The position numbers and the translations under genes were made by a program. This document shows, piece after piece, positions 29,681 to 38,378 of a stretch of DNA of 64,000 bases. A model generated the notes under the pieces. That model did not search any database, was not told the DNA's origin, and was given only the letters and a program-made list of their open reading frames with translations. Origin of the DNA: Aeromicrobium duanguangcaii. Its GTDB lineage: Bacteria > Actinomycetota > Actinomycetes > Propionibacteriales > Nocardioidaceae. The first letter of the stretch is position 1; every line of letters begins with the position of its first letter. The DNA lies in the NCBI RefSeq assembly GCF_024508295.1, contig NZ_CP101990.1, positions 186,001-250,000 on the forward strand. The letters are read 5' to 3'.

Positions 29681-29971
29681 ATCATGTGGTGGAGGCGATG
29701 ACGGTTCGGTTCGTCCCGTTCAAACCGAACGATCTTCGCCGAGGGTTCGGTATCGCGACCACCTCGACCCCGACGTCCGAGTCCGAAGAGGCCGCACCTT
29801 CGGCGGTGTCGCCGCCCGTAGGGCGCCGGAACGTGCTCCGATGAGTGCCATCCTGCTGCTTCGCACGGCGCGCTCAGCCGGTGTCCCGAGCCTCGTGTGG
29901 GTTACGGTGCGACCGGGGGTGTGATCTGGAGCACTCTGCTCTCGGGCTGACTTCGACGCGAGGAAACGCCC

Positions 29972-30634
29972 ATGAAGAACGTCCGACGTCTCTGTTCACA
30001 CCTGGCCGGGGGGCTGCTCGTCCTGGCCGCCGTCGCCCTACCCGCAGCCGCCCCGGCCTCGGCCGCCGCCGACGACTGCGCCGAGGTGCACGTCATCGTC
30101 GTCCGGGGCACGGGGGAGCCCGGTACCTACGGCTGGATCGTGGGGGACGGGCTCGTCCGCAAGATCCGCGCCCAGGTCCCCGGCGCGAAGGCGACGGCGC
30201 TGGACTACCCGGCCAGCATCGGCCGCGACTCGGTCCCGGCCGGGATCACCGAGCTGGTCTCGACCGTCCGGGCCCGAGCCGCCGCCTGCCCGGACGAGAA
30301 GCTCGTGCTCTCGGGGTACTCGCAGGGCGCGCAGGTCGTCAACGGCGCCCTCGGTGTCGACCTCGCCGGCACCCCCAACGGACCGGTTCCCGTGCCGGCT
30401 GTCGTGCCCGCCGAGTTGTCGTCGCACATCGCGGCGATCGCGTTGTTCGGCGACCCGCTGCGCATCGTCGGTCGCTCGGTCCCGGAGCCCTATGCGAGCC
30501 GGACGGTGAACTTCTGTCAGCCCAAGGACCTCGTGTGCGATCCCGCGCCCGACAGTCGCTTCCTGCCGCACCTGGCCTATCTGGTCAACGGGGACCTGGG
30601 CCGGGCTGCGAGGTTCGTGGCCGACCGGGTCTGA
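29972..30634 (+). CDS. Secreted cutinase-family esterase
   Basis: A 220-residue serine esterase. The N-terminal signal peptide (about residues 1-33, ending PASAAA) directs secretion. The catalytic triad is Ser about 117 in LSGYSQGAQ, Asp in CQPKDLVC (about 186) and His in FLPHLAY (about 200); paired cysteines flank as in fungal and mycobacterial cutinases. Actinobacterial cutinase-like proteins hydrolyse ester lipids, polyesters or phospholipids. It lies just outside the island; a strong bidirectional terminator follows. Confidence 0.9.
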   Translation: MKNVRRLCSHLAGGLLVLAAVALPAAAPASAAADDCAEVHVIVVRGTGEPGTYGWIVGDGLVRKIRAQVPGAKATALDYPASIGRDSVPAGITELVSTVRARAAACPDEKLVLSGYSQGAQVVNGALGVDLAGTPNGPVPVPAVVPAELSSHIAAIALFGDPLRIVGRSVPEPYASRTVNFCQPKDLVCDPAPDSRFLPHLAYLVNGDLGRAARFVADRV

Positions 30635-30742
30635 GGGCCGCGGCCAAACATCAGAGCCGCCTCCCTTACTCACTCTGTTAGCGATAGGGTTTGCCCATCA
30701 CGTCAGGCTTCTGTCGAGGTGAAGCCGGAGCAGCACCGGCGC

Positions 30743-30782
30743 CAGATCGCCCCAGTCCCCATCGGGAGACTGGGGCGATCTG
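30743..30782. terminator. Bidirectional terminator between cutinase and amidohydrolase
   Basis: Perfect 15-bp arms CAGATCGCCCCAGTC and GACTGGGGCGATCTG with a 10-nt loop that can pair CCC with GGG. It lies between the ends of two convergent genes. Confidence 0.85.
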
Positions 30783-30791
30783 CGTCCGGTC

Positions 30792-32843
30792 TCAGCTGAA
30801 GACGCCCAGCTCCTTGACGGAGTAGCCGTACGTCGTGGCCCGCTCGACGCCCTGGACCCGCACGAAGCGTGCCGACACCGGCCGCTCGAGCCGCACCGTG
30901 TCCAGGCCGCCGTCGCCCGTGCCCACGATGGCGACGTCACGCCACCGCTTCCCGTCGAGTGAGGTCTGCACCCGGTACTGACGCGCGTGGGCCTGCTCCC
31001 ACTCGATGGTCACCTTGCCGACCTGGCGTGCCGACAGGAACTCGACCTGCAGCCAGGCGTCGTCCTGGCCCCAGCGGCTCGCCCACCGGGTCGACGTCTT
31101 GCCGTCGATGGCGTTGCCGGGCTTGAGGTCCTTGAGCAGGTTCCGCTCGGTCGAGCTGGCGGAGGCGATCGACCCGGACGCGAGGTTCGCGCCCGGCGCG
31201 AAGTCCGCCGTCGCGCCCCACGTGCGCAGGTACGACTCGGACCCGGCGGCGAGGTCGTCGACGATGGCCGAGCCCTCCAGCACCCGCAGGCTCTCGATCC
31301 AGTCCGGCACCAGTCCGTAGTGGGGGACGCCCTCGGCGTTGTAGTCCCACGTCCGGTCGCCGGTGACCTGACGCTCGAAGACCGTGCCGTCACGGCCGGT
31401 GAACGGGTAGGAGATCTTCGCCGCGTCGGCCGGCGGCGCCGCCGTGCCGCCGAAGCCGTTCATGTCGGTGCCGTAGCCGTAGGCGACGCCGTACTTCTCG
31501 CGCAGTGGCTTGGTCTCCTTCCACTGGGCGGCGAACTCGGTGGCGGTGTGGCCGTACTGGCTCGCGAAGCCGCCCAGCGCGTAGAGCCGGTCCATGTACG
31601 GCTCGGCCATCCAGTCGTGGCTCGACACCGCGCCGGGGTACGCCTCGGCCTCGAGGATGTCGAGCGCCCGGCCGGCCGCCTTCGCGCTCATGTGGTCGAG
31701 CTCGACGATCATGTTGCGCTTGATCATCCCGCGCAGGGCGTACTCGCCCAGCTCGGTGAGCCCGCGCGGGTTGCAGTGCGGTCCATTCGGGTAGATCGGC
31801 AGGACCGCGGGCAGCCCCGGCACCGCAGCGACCTCGCTCGGCAGGACGCCGCCGATCACCGTGTTGTCGGCGATCTGGCCCTCCTTGCACGTGGTGGGGT
31901 TCCACCACGTGCCGGTGGTCAGGAACTGGCCGGCGTTGACCAGCAGGCCGGCCGTGCTCTCGTCGTAGCGGACGCCGCACAGGGCGTTGTCGAACTTGTG
32001 GCACAGGAACATGCTCGAGACGCCCTTGCCCTTCAGCTCGTCGAGGCCCTTGTCGATGTCGGCCTTCGTGCACCGCGGGGCGCCCAGGACCTGCTTGCAC
32101 CCGAACGGCTCGGACACCTCGACGCCGAGGACGACCGCGAGCTTGCCGTCGGCGACGACCTTGCGGGCCTGCTCGGGTGTCTTCACGACGCGGTACCAGC
32201 CCTTGCCGGCGCCGCCGTACTGCTTGTCGACGAAGTCCTGCAGGTCGTACGTGGCCTTGATCTGCTGCCGCACGGTGTCCATGTCGTCGCAGCTGTACTT
32301 GTTCGGTCCGGCGACGATGCCCAGGATCGGGCACAGCCCCGGGTTGGACACCATGTCGTTGACCATGACGCGCTGGCCGCCGCGCCACGCCCGCTCGACC
32401 CACTTGTAGTACATCTGCTGGTGGGTGAACGAGGAGTACGTCGGCCAGTCCGTGAACGTCGGCCAGCCGACCGTGTCGTGCTTGTCGAGGATGCCGCGCC
32501 CGGCCGCCTCGTTCGTCAGGTTCTCCAGGATCGAGACGCCGTGTCGGTCGCAGTCCTTGAGCGCGTCGGCGATGCCCTTCTCGCTCCAGGTGGAGCCGCA
32601 GACCGCGTTCCCGCCCATGCCGAGGTCCATGAACATGTGGGTGTGGGCGTCGATGTAACCGGTGACGTTCCCGTCGGCATCGGTGCCGCGCGCGGGCTCG
32701 CCCGTGGCGTTGACTCCGGACTCCGGACTGGGTGTCGAGGTGGCCACCCACCACCCCGATTCAGCGGTGGCCCCGGACCCGCCGGCGATCACCACCACGG
32801 CTCCGAGTACCGCCACCACGAGTGCCTTGATCGATCGCCCCAC
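30792..32843 (-). CDS. Secreted metal-dependent hydrolase with C-terminal F5/8 type C domain
   Basis: A 683-residue exported protein. A signal peptide (about 1-30) precedes an amidohydrolase-like TIM barrel (about 55-540) that begins GYIDAHTHMFMD (metal-binding His pair) and contains further His/Asp candidates in VELDHMSAKAA, AVSSHDWMAEP and YGTDMNGFGG. A discoidin/F5-8C domain (about 550-683) follows, with ASSTERN and WLQVEF segments, and would bind carbohydrate. The barrel resembles membrane-dipeptidase-like secreted enzymes; the substrate is unknown. GTG 32843 has GGAGGGGG upstream. Confidence 0.8.
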   Translation of the reverse strand: MGRSIKALVVAVLGAVVVIAGGSGATAESGWWVATSTPSPESGVNATGEPARGTDADGNVTGYIDAHTHMFMDLGMGGNAVCGSTWSEKGIADALKDCDRHGVSILENLTNEAAGRGILDKHDTVGWPTFTDWPTYSSFTHQQMYYKWVERAWRGGQRVMVNDMVSNPGLCPILGIVAGPNKYSCDDMDTVRQQIKATYDLQDFVDKQYGGAGKGWYRVVKTPEQARKVVADGKLAVVLGVEVSEPFGCKQVLGAPRCTKADIDKGLDELKGKGVSSMFLCHKFDNALCGVRYDESTAGLLVNAGQFLTTGTWWNPTTCKEGQIADNTVIGGVLPSEVAAVPGLPAVLPIYPNGPHCNPRGLTELGEYALRGMIKRNMIVELDHMSAKAAGRALDILEAEAYPGAVSSHDWMAEPYMDRLYALGGFASQYGHTATEFAAQWKETKPLREKYGVAYGYGTDMNGFGGTAAPPADAAKISYPFTGRDGTVFERQVTGDRTWDYNAEGVPHYGLVPDWIESLRVLEGSAIVDDLAAGSESYLRTWGATADFAPGANLASGSIASASSTERNLLKDLKPGNAIDGKTSTRWASRWGQDDAWLQVEFLSARQVGKVTIEWEQAHARQYRVQTSLDGKRWRDVAIVGTGDGGLDTVRLERPVSARFVRVQGVERATTYGYSVKELGVFS

Positions 32844-32923
32844 GGGAGTCCCCCTCCGGATGTTCGCTTCCGAGGACTCTAGGGTGTGACCCGTGACACC
32901 TGCAAACGTGAGTTGCAGCAGTG

Positions 32924-34096
32924 TCAGGTGAGGCGTCTGAGCCCGCGCAACCGCTCGGCGGCCTCCTCGAGGACGGTGTCGCGCTTGCAGAACGCCCAGC
33001 GGACCAGCGTCCGTCCCGGGTTCGAGCCGTCCGGCCGGTCGTCGAAGAACACCTGGTGGGGGATCGCCACGACGCCGGCCAGGCCCGGCAGGGAGCGGCA
33101 GAACTCCAGCCCGTCGGTGAAGCCCAGCGCAGCGACGTCGGTCGTGGCGAAGTAGGTGCCGTCGGGCACGAAGACCTCGAAGCCGGCGGACTCCAGGCCC
33201 GCGCACAGCAGGTCGCGGCGGCGCTGCAGGTCCGCGGTGAAGGACGAGAAGAACGAGTCCGGCAGGTCCAGCGCCTGCGCCACCGCGTGCTGGAAGGGCG
33301 CGCCGGAGGTGTAGCTCAGGAACTGCTTCGCGCCGAACAGCGCGGAGACGAGGTGGGCCGGCCCGGTGGCCCAGCCCACCTTCCAGCCGGTGAACGAGAA
33401 GGTCTTGCCGGCGCTGCTGATCGTCAGGGTCCGCTCGGCCATCCCCGGCAGGGTCGCGATCGGCACGTGGGGCACGTCGAAGGTCAGGTGCTCGTAGACC
33501 TCGTCGCTGATCACCACGAGGTCGTGCTCGATCGCGACCTCGGCGATGGCCGCCAGCTCGTCGGCGGTCAGGACCGCGCCGGTCGGGTTGTGCGGGGTGT
33601 TCAGCACGATCGCGGTGGTGCGCGGCGTGACGGCGGCGCGCAGCTCGTCGACGGGCAACCGGAAGTCCGGGGCACGCAGGGTGACGGCGCGGTGCCGTGC
33701 GCCAGCCATCTGGATGACGGCCCGGTAGGAGTCGTAGTAGGGCTCGAGCACCAGGACGTCGTCGCCGGGATCGACCAGGCCCAGCACGGCGGCGGCGATG
33801 GCCTCGGTCGCTCCGGTCGTGACGACGACCTCGCGCCCGGGGTCGACGTCGATGCCGTGGAAGCGGTGCTGATGTCGCGCGATCGCCTCGCGCAGGGCGG
33901 GGATGCCCATCCCGGGCGGGTACTGGTTGTGGCCCTCGGCGATCGCTCGGCGAGCGGCCTCCTTGATGACGTCCGGCCCGTCCTGGTCGGGGAAGCCCTG
34001 ACCCAGGTTGATCGCGCCGGTGGAGGTCGCCAGCTGCGCCATCTCGGCGAAGATCGTGACCCCGAGGCCGTCGAGCCGGGCGCTGTGCTGTTTCAC
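32924..34096 (-). CDS. Class I aminotransferase, DapC-like
   Basis: A 390-residue PLP enzyme. It has INLGQGFPDQDGP at the start, NTPHNPTG, SDEVYEHL and the Schiff-base lysine in SSAGKTFSFTGWKVGW (about Lys228). The sequence strongly resembles M. tuberculosis Rv0858c (N-succinyldiaminopimelate aminotransferase, lysine/peptidoglycan route), though the same fold group includes kynurenine and methionine aminotransferases. GTG 34096 lies 6 nt after TATCGT, suggesting a leaderless mRNA that starts downstream of the terminator hairpin at 34155. Confidence 0.85.
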   Translation of the reverse strand: MKQHSARLDGLGVTIFAEMAQLATSTGAINLGQGFPDQDGPDVIKEAARRAIAEGHNQYPPGMGIPALREAIARHQHRFHGIDVDPGREVVVTTGATEAIAAAVLGLVDPGDDVLVLEPYYDSYRAVIQMAGARHRAVTLRAPDFRLPVDELRAAVTPRTTAIVLNTPHNPTGAVLTADELAAIAEVAIEHDLVVISDEVYEHLTFDVPHVPIATLPGMAERTLTISSAGKTFSFTGWKVGWATGPAHLVSALFGAKQFLSYTSGAPFQHAVAQALDLPDSFFSSFTADLQRRRDLLCAGLESAGFEVFVPDGTYFATTDVAALGFTDGLEFCRSLPGLAGVVAIPHQVFFDDRPDGSNPGRTLVRWAFCKRDTVLEEAAERLRGLRRLT

Positions 34097-34102
34097 GCCT
34101 CG

Positions 34103-34108
34103 ACGATA
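34103..34108 (-). promoter_or_regulatory. -10 box of leaderless aminotransferase gene
   Basis: TATCGT on the minus strand, 6 nt before GTG 34096. Confidence 0.45.
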
Positions 34109-34144
34109 ACGGCGAGCGCCGGAGCGGCGCCGTGACGGAGGCAG

Positions 34145-34194
34145 AAAATAAAAGGTCGGCCCGCCGTTCTCGGGGGGTGAAACGGCGGGCCGAC
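34145..34194 (-). terminator. Intrinsic terminator without a known upstream gene
   Basis: On the minus strand a perfect 14-bp stem (GTCGGCCCGCCGTT with AACGGCGGGCCGAC, 12-nt loop) is followed by CCTTTTATTTTCTG. This is the only classic hairpin plus U-tract in the window. No minus-strand gene precedes it; the plus-strand sortase gene begins 144 bp away. Confidence 0.8.
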
Positions 34195-34338
34195 GGCAGA
34201 CTCGACGGCTCTGAAGAGCTCCTCGAACCTGCATGTCCATCATACATGCGCGCTGGTGGGGCCGAAGTGAAATGAGCAAGATGAACGTCACATTTTCAAC
34301 TTCCGTGCAGGGTTGGACAGCGACCGGACAATGGAGTC

Positions 34339-34995
34339 ATGTCCGGTACCTCCACGCGCCCCCGCGGGTCCCGCCTCCTGCTGGTCGTGGGGCTCGTCCT
34401 CGTGCTGGCCGGTCTCGGCGTCCTGGGGTGGGTCGGCTGGCAGTACTTCGGCACGAACATCGTGTCGCAGCGCCAGCACGAGAAGATCCGCGACGAGATC
34501 GTCGAGGAGTGGAAGAAGCCCGCCCAGGCCGACGAGAAGAAGATCGACGGCCGCGGACTGCTGCGCGTGCCGCGCTTCGGCCAGGACTTCGAGGTGCCGA
34601 TCCTCGACGGCGAGGATGACGCGACGCTGTCCAAGGGAGTCGGGCGCAACACCGACAGCGCCCTGCCGGGCGAGGTCGGCAACATCGTCCTCTCGGGCCA
34701 CCGGATCACCCACGGCGAGCCGTTCCGCAAGTTCCTGGACCTGCGCGCCGGGGACGAGATCGAGATCGAGACGCGGACCCACGTCTACACGTACCGGCTG
34801 CTGCAGGACGGTGACGAGACCCGCGTCCCGTTCACCACGTCGTGGCCGCTGTGGCCCGTCCCCGATCCGGACGCCGCCGGCGAGAAGCCGACGAAGGCCC
34901 TGGTCACCCTCGTGACCTGCTCGGAGCTGTTCCGCACCGACGACCGGAACGTGGTCATCGGCGAGCTGGAGAAGACCACCCCCAAGGACGCCTGA
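34339..34995 (+). CDS. Class E sortase
   Basis: A 218-residue membrane-anchored transpeptidase. One N-terminal transmembrane helix (about residues 12-36) precedes the sortase barrel. The catalytic residues are His about 121 in LSGHRITHGEPF, Cys about 194 in TLVTCSELF and Arg in RTDDRNVV. Class E sortases attach proteins with LAXTG-like signals to peptidoglycan in high-GC Gram-positives. No substrate with such a signal is apparent nearby, so it probably acts on unlinked proteins. Confidence 0.9.
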   Translation: MSGTSTRPRGSRLLLVVGLVLVLAGLGVLGWVGWQYFGTNIVSQRQHEKIRDEIVEEWKKPAQADEKKIDGRGLLRVPRFGQDFEVPILDGEDDATLSKGVGRNTDSALPGEVGNIVLSGHRITHGEPFRKFLDLRAGDEIEIETRTHVYTYRLLQDGDETRVPFTTSWPLWPVPDPDAAGEKPTKALVTLVTCSELFRTDDRNVVIGELEKTTPKDA

Positions 34996-35019
34996 GGCGG
35001 TGGGCCCACGCGGTCGTCC

Positions 35020-35025
35020 TAGGCT
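35020..35025 (+). promoter_or_regulatory. -10 box of leaderless pyrE
   Basis: TAGGCT, 6 nt before GTG 35032. Confidence 0.5.
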
Positions 35026-35031
35026 GTGCGC

Positions 35032-35676
35032 GTGCACGACTACCAGCGCCGCTTCATCGAGTTCGCCCTCGAGCACGACGTCCTGCGCTTCGGCGAGTTC
35101 ACGTTGAAGTCCGGGCGCACGTCCCCCTACTTCTTCAACGCCGGATCGTTCGACACCGGCTCGCGGCTGTCCGCGCTCGGCGGGTTCTACGCCGACGCCA
35201 TCGCTGCCGCCGGACTCGAGTTCGACGTGCTCCTGGGCCCCGCCTACAAGGGCATCCCCCTGGCCGCCGCCACGGCGGTGCAGCTGGCGGACGCCCACGA
35301 CCGTGACGTCCCGTGGTGCTTCAACCGCAAGGAGGCCAAGGACCACGGTGAGGGCGGCCTCTTCGTCGGCGCCGAGCCGCGCGGGCGCCTGCTGGTCGTG
35401 GACGACGTCATCACGGCCGGCACCGCCATCCGTGAGGTGATCGCGCTGGTCGACGGCCTCGACGCCACGGTCGCGGGCGTCGTGGTCGCGGTCGATCGAC
35501 GCGAGCGCGGCACCGGCGAGCTGTCGGCCATCCAGGAGGTCGAGCGCGACCACGGGATCGCCGTCACGTCGATCGTCACCTTCGACGACATCATCGAGTA
35601 CCTGCAGGAGACCGGGCGCTTCGCCGAGCACCTCCCGGCCGTCCGCGCGTACCGCGAGCAGTACGGAGTGGCGTGA
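35032..35676 (+). CDS. pyrE: Orotate phosphoribosyltransferase
   Basis: A 214-residue PRTase forming OMP from orotate and PRPP in UMP synthesis. Features are [16 protein letters not shown] at the N-terminus, [24 protein letters not shown] (active-site Lys/Arg loop) and the PRPP motif [17 protein letters not shown] 35032 follows TAGGCT by 6 nt; GTG 35026 is also in frame but would lie inside the transcription start. It overlaps the next gene by 4 bp. Confidence 0.93.
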   Translation: MHDYQRRFIEFALEHDVLRFGEFTLKSGRTSPYFFNAGSFDTGSRLSALGGFYADAIAAAGLEFDVLLGPAYKGIPLAAATAVQLADAHDRDVPWCFNRKEAKDHGEGGLFVGAEPRGRLLVVDDVITAGTAIREVIALVDGLDATVAGVVVAVDRRERGTGELSAIQEVERDHGIAVTSIVTFDDIIEYLQETGRFAEHLPAVRAYREQYGVA

Positions 35677-36281
35677 CCGTCGGTCCGTGGCAGGGCCCGT
35701 GGCCCGAGGACCCGCGCTTCGACCCGGAGCTGCTGCGCGAGGGCGACACCCGCAACGTCGTCGACCGCTACCGCTACTGGACGGTCGAGGCGATCGTCGC
35801 CGACCTCGACCAGCACCGGCACCGCCTGCACGTCGCGATCGAGAACTGGCAGCACGACTTCAACATCGGGTCGATCGTGCGCACCGCGAACGCCTTCAAC
35901 GTCGGGGGAGTCCACATCATCGGCAAGCGCCGCTGGAACCGGCGCGGCGCCATGGTCACCGACCGCTACGTCCACGTGCATCACCACGAGGACGTCGAGT
36001 CCTTCGCCGCCTGGGCCCGCGAGGCCGGGCTCGCCGTCGTCGGCGTGGACAACCTGCCCGGGGCCGTGCCACTGGAGACCACGACCCTGCCGCGCGACGC
36101 CGTCCTGCTGTTCGGGCAGGAGGGTCCGGGCCTGACTTCTGAGGCTGCTGAGGCCTGTGAGTCGATGGTGGCGATTGCCCAGTTCGGCTCCACGCGCTCG
36201 ATCAACGCCGGTGCCGCGGCCGCGATCACGATGCACGCCTGGATCCGTGAGCATGCCGACCTGACATCGGTGGAATACTGA
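35673..36281 (+). CDS. SpoU/TrmH-family RNA 2'-O-methyltransferase
   Basis: A 202-residue SPOUT enzyme. Motif 1 is [20 protein letters not shown] (catalytic Asn/Arg), motif 2 [13 protein letters not shown] and motif 3 [21 protein letters not shown]. It would methylate a ribose in tRNA or rRNA; the exact target cannot be told. GTG start overlaps the pyrE stop, so the two are coupled. Confidence 0.9.
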   Translation: MTVGPWQGPWPEDPRFDPELLREGDTRNVVDRYRYWTVEAIVADLDQHRHRLHVAIENWQHDFNIGSIVRTANAFNVGGVHIIGKRRWNRRGAMVTDRYVHVHHHEDVESFAAWAREAGLAVVGVDNLPGAVPLETTTLPRDAVLLFGQEGPGLTSEAAEACESMVAIAQFGSTRSINAGAAAAITMHAWIREHADLTSVEY

Positions 36282-36312
36282 CGGGAACGAGACTTTCCAC
36301 ACAGGAGGACCC

Positions 36313-37329
36313 ATGCCCGTCGCCACTCCCGAGGTCTACGCCGAGATGCTCGACAAGGCGAAGAACAACTCCTTCGCCTATCCCGCGATCAACGTCTCGT
36401 CGTCACAGACGCTGAACGCCGCCCTGGCCGGTTTCGCCGAGGCCGGCAGCGACGGGATCATCCAGGTCTCCACCGGCGGAGCCGACTACTTCTCCGGCCC
36501 CACCATCAAGAACATGGTCTCCGGCTCGCTGGCCTTCGCCGCGTTCGCGCAGGAGGTCGCCAAGAAGTACCCGATCAATGTGGCCCTGCACACCGACCAC
36601 TGCCCCAAGGACAAGCTCGACGGATTCGTCCGTCCGCTGCTCGAGGCGTCGACCGAGCGCGTGAAGAGCGGCGGACTGCCGTACTTCCAGTCGCACATGT
36701 GGGACGGCTCGGCCGTGCCGCTGGGCGAGAACCTCGAGATCGCGCAGGAGCTGCTGGCCAAGGCGCACGCCGCGAACGTGATCCTCGAGGTCGAGATCGG
36801 CGTCGTCGGCGGCGAGGAGGACGGTGTCGAGGCCGAGATCAACGAGAAGCTCTACACGTCGCCCGAGGACGCCATCGCGACCGCCGAGGCGCTCGGCCTG
36901 GGCGAGAACGGCCGCTACCTGACGGCGCTGACGTTCGGCAACGTGCACGGCGTCTACAAGCCCGGCAACGTCAAGCTGCGTCCCGAGGTCCTCAAGGCCG
37001 CCCAGGACGCCGTCGCCGCGAAGTTCGGCAAGGAGCGCCCGTTCGACTTCGTCTTCCACGGCGGATCGGGCTCGCTGCCCGAGGAGATCAGCGCCGCCGT
37101 CGACTACGGCGTCGTCAAGATGAACGTCGACACCGACACCCAGTACGCGTTCACGCGCCCGATCGTCGGCCACATGTTCCAGAACTACGACGGCGTCCTC
37201 AAGGTCGACGGCGAGGTCGGCAACAAGAAGGCGTACGACCCGCGCGCCTGGGGCAAGGCCGGCGAGTCCGGCATGGCCGCGCGCGTCGTCGAGGCGTGCC
37301 TGAACCTGCGCAGCGCCGGCACGCACTGA
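36313..37329 (+). CDS. fba: Class II fructose-bisphosphate aldolase
   Basis: A 338-residue zinc-dependent aldolase of glycolysis/gluconeogenesis. Zinc and active-site elements are VALHTDHCPKDK, the Glu-rich loop ILEVEIGVVGGEEDGVE, TFGNVHGVYKPG, and VFHGGSGSLPEEI with KMNVDTDTQYAF. ATG 36313 follows an AGGAGG site. A perfect terminator hairpin lies 18 bp past the stop. Confidence 0.96.
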   Translation: MPVATPEVYAEMLDKAKNNSFAYPAINVSSSQTLNAALAGFAEAGSDGIIQVSTGGADYFSGPTIKNMVSGSLAFAAFAQEVAKKYPINVALHTDHCPKDKLDGFVRPLLEASTERVKSGGLPYFQSHMWDGSAVPLGENLEIAQELLAKAHAANVILEVEIGVVGGEEDGVEAEINEKLYTSPEDAIATAEALGLGENGRYLTALTFGNVHGVYKPGNVKLRPEVLKAAQDAVAAKFGKERPFDFVFHGGSGSLPEEISAAVDYGVVKMNVDTDTQYAFTRPIVGHMFQNYDGVLKVDGEVGNKKAYDPRAWGKAGESGMAARVVEACLNLRSAGTH

Positions 37330-37347
37330 CGCACCAGCACCACACGA

Positions 37348-37380
37348 AACGGCGGGGACGAGTCGATCGTCCCCGCCGTT
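37348..37380 (+). terminator. fba terminator
   Basis: Perfect 14-bp arms AACGGCGGGGACGA and TCGTCCCCGCCGTT with a 5-nt loop, 18 bp after the fba stop; no U-tract. Confidence 0.85.
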
Positions 37381-37507
37381 CGCATGTCCGCGCCGGGGTC
37401 GCCGTCCGGGGGGTGGGATCCCGCTCCAACCCCGACCGCAGGGACCCCCGGGACCACTACGCTCCGGGTGGAAGCCGGACGTCCCGCGCCCGGCCGGAAG
37501 GGGAATC

Positions 37508-37942
37508 ATGGCCAAGATCGTCGTGACCGGCGTCGACAACTCCCAGACCGCGGCCGCCGCCGCCCACACGGCCGCTGTCCTGGCGTCCGGCCTGGGTGCC
37601 CGGCTGCACATCCTGTCGGCCTACGGCAGCTTCGAGGCCGAGCGGATCACCCACGGGAAGGCCGAGGTCCTGGTCACCACGGAGCTGACCGCCAAGGGCG
37701 TCGCGGAGGACGTGTTCACCGACCTGCGCAAGAACTTCCCCGGCCTCGAGATGACCTACGCGCCGGCCGAGGGCAACCCCGCCGATGCCCTGGTCAAGGC
37801 CGCCGAGGAGCTCGCCGCCGACGTGATCGTCGTGGGCAACAAGCGGGTGCAGGGCCTGTCGCGGATCCTGGGCAGCATCGCCCGCGACGTCGCCGCCCAC
37901 GCCCCGTGCGACGTCTACATCGCCCACACCCACCAGAGGTGA
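37508..37942 (+). CDS. Universal stress protein (UspA family)
   Basis: A 144-residue single-domain Usp. It begins IVVTGVDNSQTAAAA, and the ATP-binding loop is VVGNKRVQGLSRILGSIARDVAAHAPCDV, the G-2x-G-9x-G(S) type, so nucleotide binding is likely. ATG 37508 follows GGAAGGGG. Role presumably in stress survival; nothing in the context narrows it. Confidence 0.88.
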   Translation: MAKIVVTGVDNSQTAAAAAHTAAVLASGLGARLHILSAYGSFEAERITHGKAEVLVTTELTAKGVAEDVFTDLRKNFPGLEMTYAPAEGNPADALVKAAEELAADVIVVGNKRVQGLSRILGSIARDVAAHAPCDVYIAHTHQR

Positions 37943-37959
37943 GGCTGGGCGGTCGCGTC

Positions 37960-37965
37960 TAGGCT
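37960..37965 (+). promoter_or_regulatory. -10 box of leaderless DUF3151 gene
   Basis: TAGGCT, 7 nt before ATG 37973. Confidence 0.45.
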
Positions 37966-37972
37966 CGCCAGC

Positions 37973-38377
37973 ATGACCAACCTGCTGGGAGAGCCGCCCG
38001 AGACCCTGCTGCCGGAGGACCCCGGTGCCGCCCTGCTGGCCGAGGGCGCCGGGCCCGACGAGGTGGCCGAGCGCCATCCCGACTCGGTCGCCGCCTGGGC
38101 CCGACTGTCCGAGGCCGCTCTCGCGCAGGGACGCGATCTCGAGGGGTACGCGTTCGCGCGGACGGCCTACCACCGGTCGCTGGACTCGCTGCGCCGCAAC
38201 GGGTGGAAGGGCTTCGGCCCGGTCCCGTGGTCGCACGAGGCGAACCGCGGGTTCCTGCACTCGCTGGCCGTGCTGGCCACCGCGAGCGAGCGCCTGGGCG
38301 ACGACGCCGAGGCGCACCGCTGCCGCGAGTTCCTGCGCGAGTCCAGCCGCGAGGGCTACGAGGCGCTCGTCGGCTGA
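37973..38377 (+). CDS. DUF3151 protein
   Basis: A 134-residue helical protein matching DUF3151, conserved across actinobacteria and usually placed near fba and purA, as here. Signature stretches are AERHPDSVAAWARLSEAAL and RRNGWKGFGPVPWSHEANRGF. TPR-like helix pairing is suggested by the Ala/Leu pattern. No catalytic motif is visible; function unknown. Confidence 0.87.
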   Translation: MTNLLGEPPETLLPEDPGAALLAEGAGPDEVAERHPDSVAAWARLSEAALAQGRDLEGYAFARTAYHRSLDSLRRNGWKGFGPVPWSHEANRGFLHSLAVLATASERLGDDAEAHRCREFLRESSREGYEALVG

Positions 38378-38378
38378 C

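Noticed and set aside
29643-29924. Plus-strand 93-residue frame at the island's right end
   Set aside because: Its beginning is the translated repeat (the same peptide start is read at 26418), so it is a repeat artefact.
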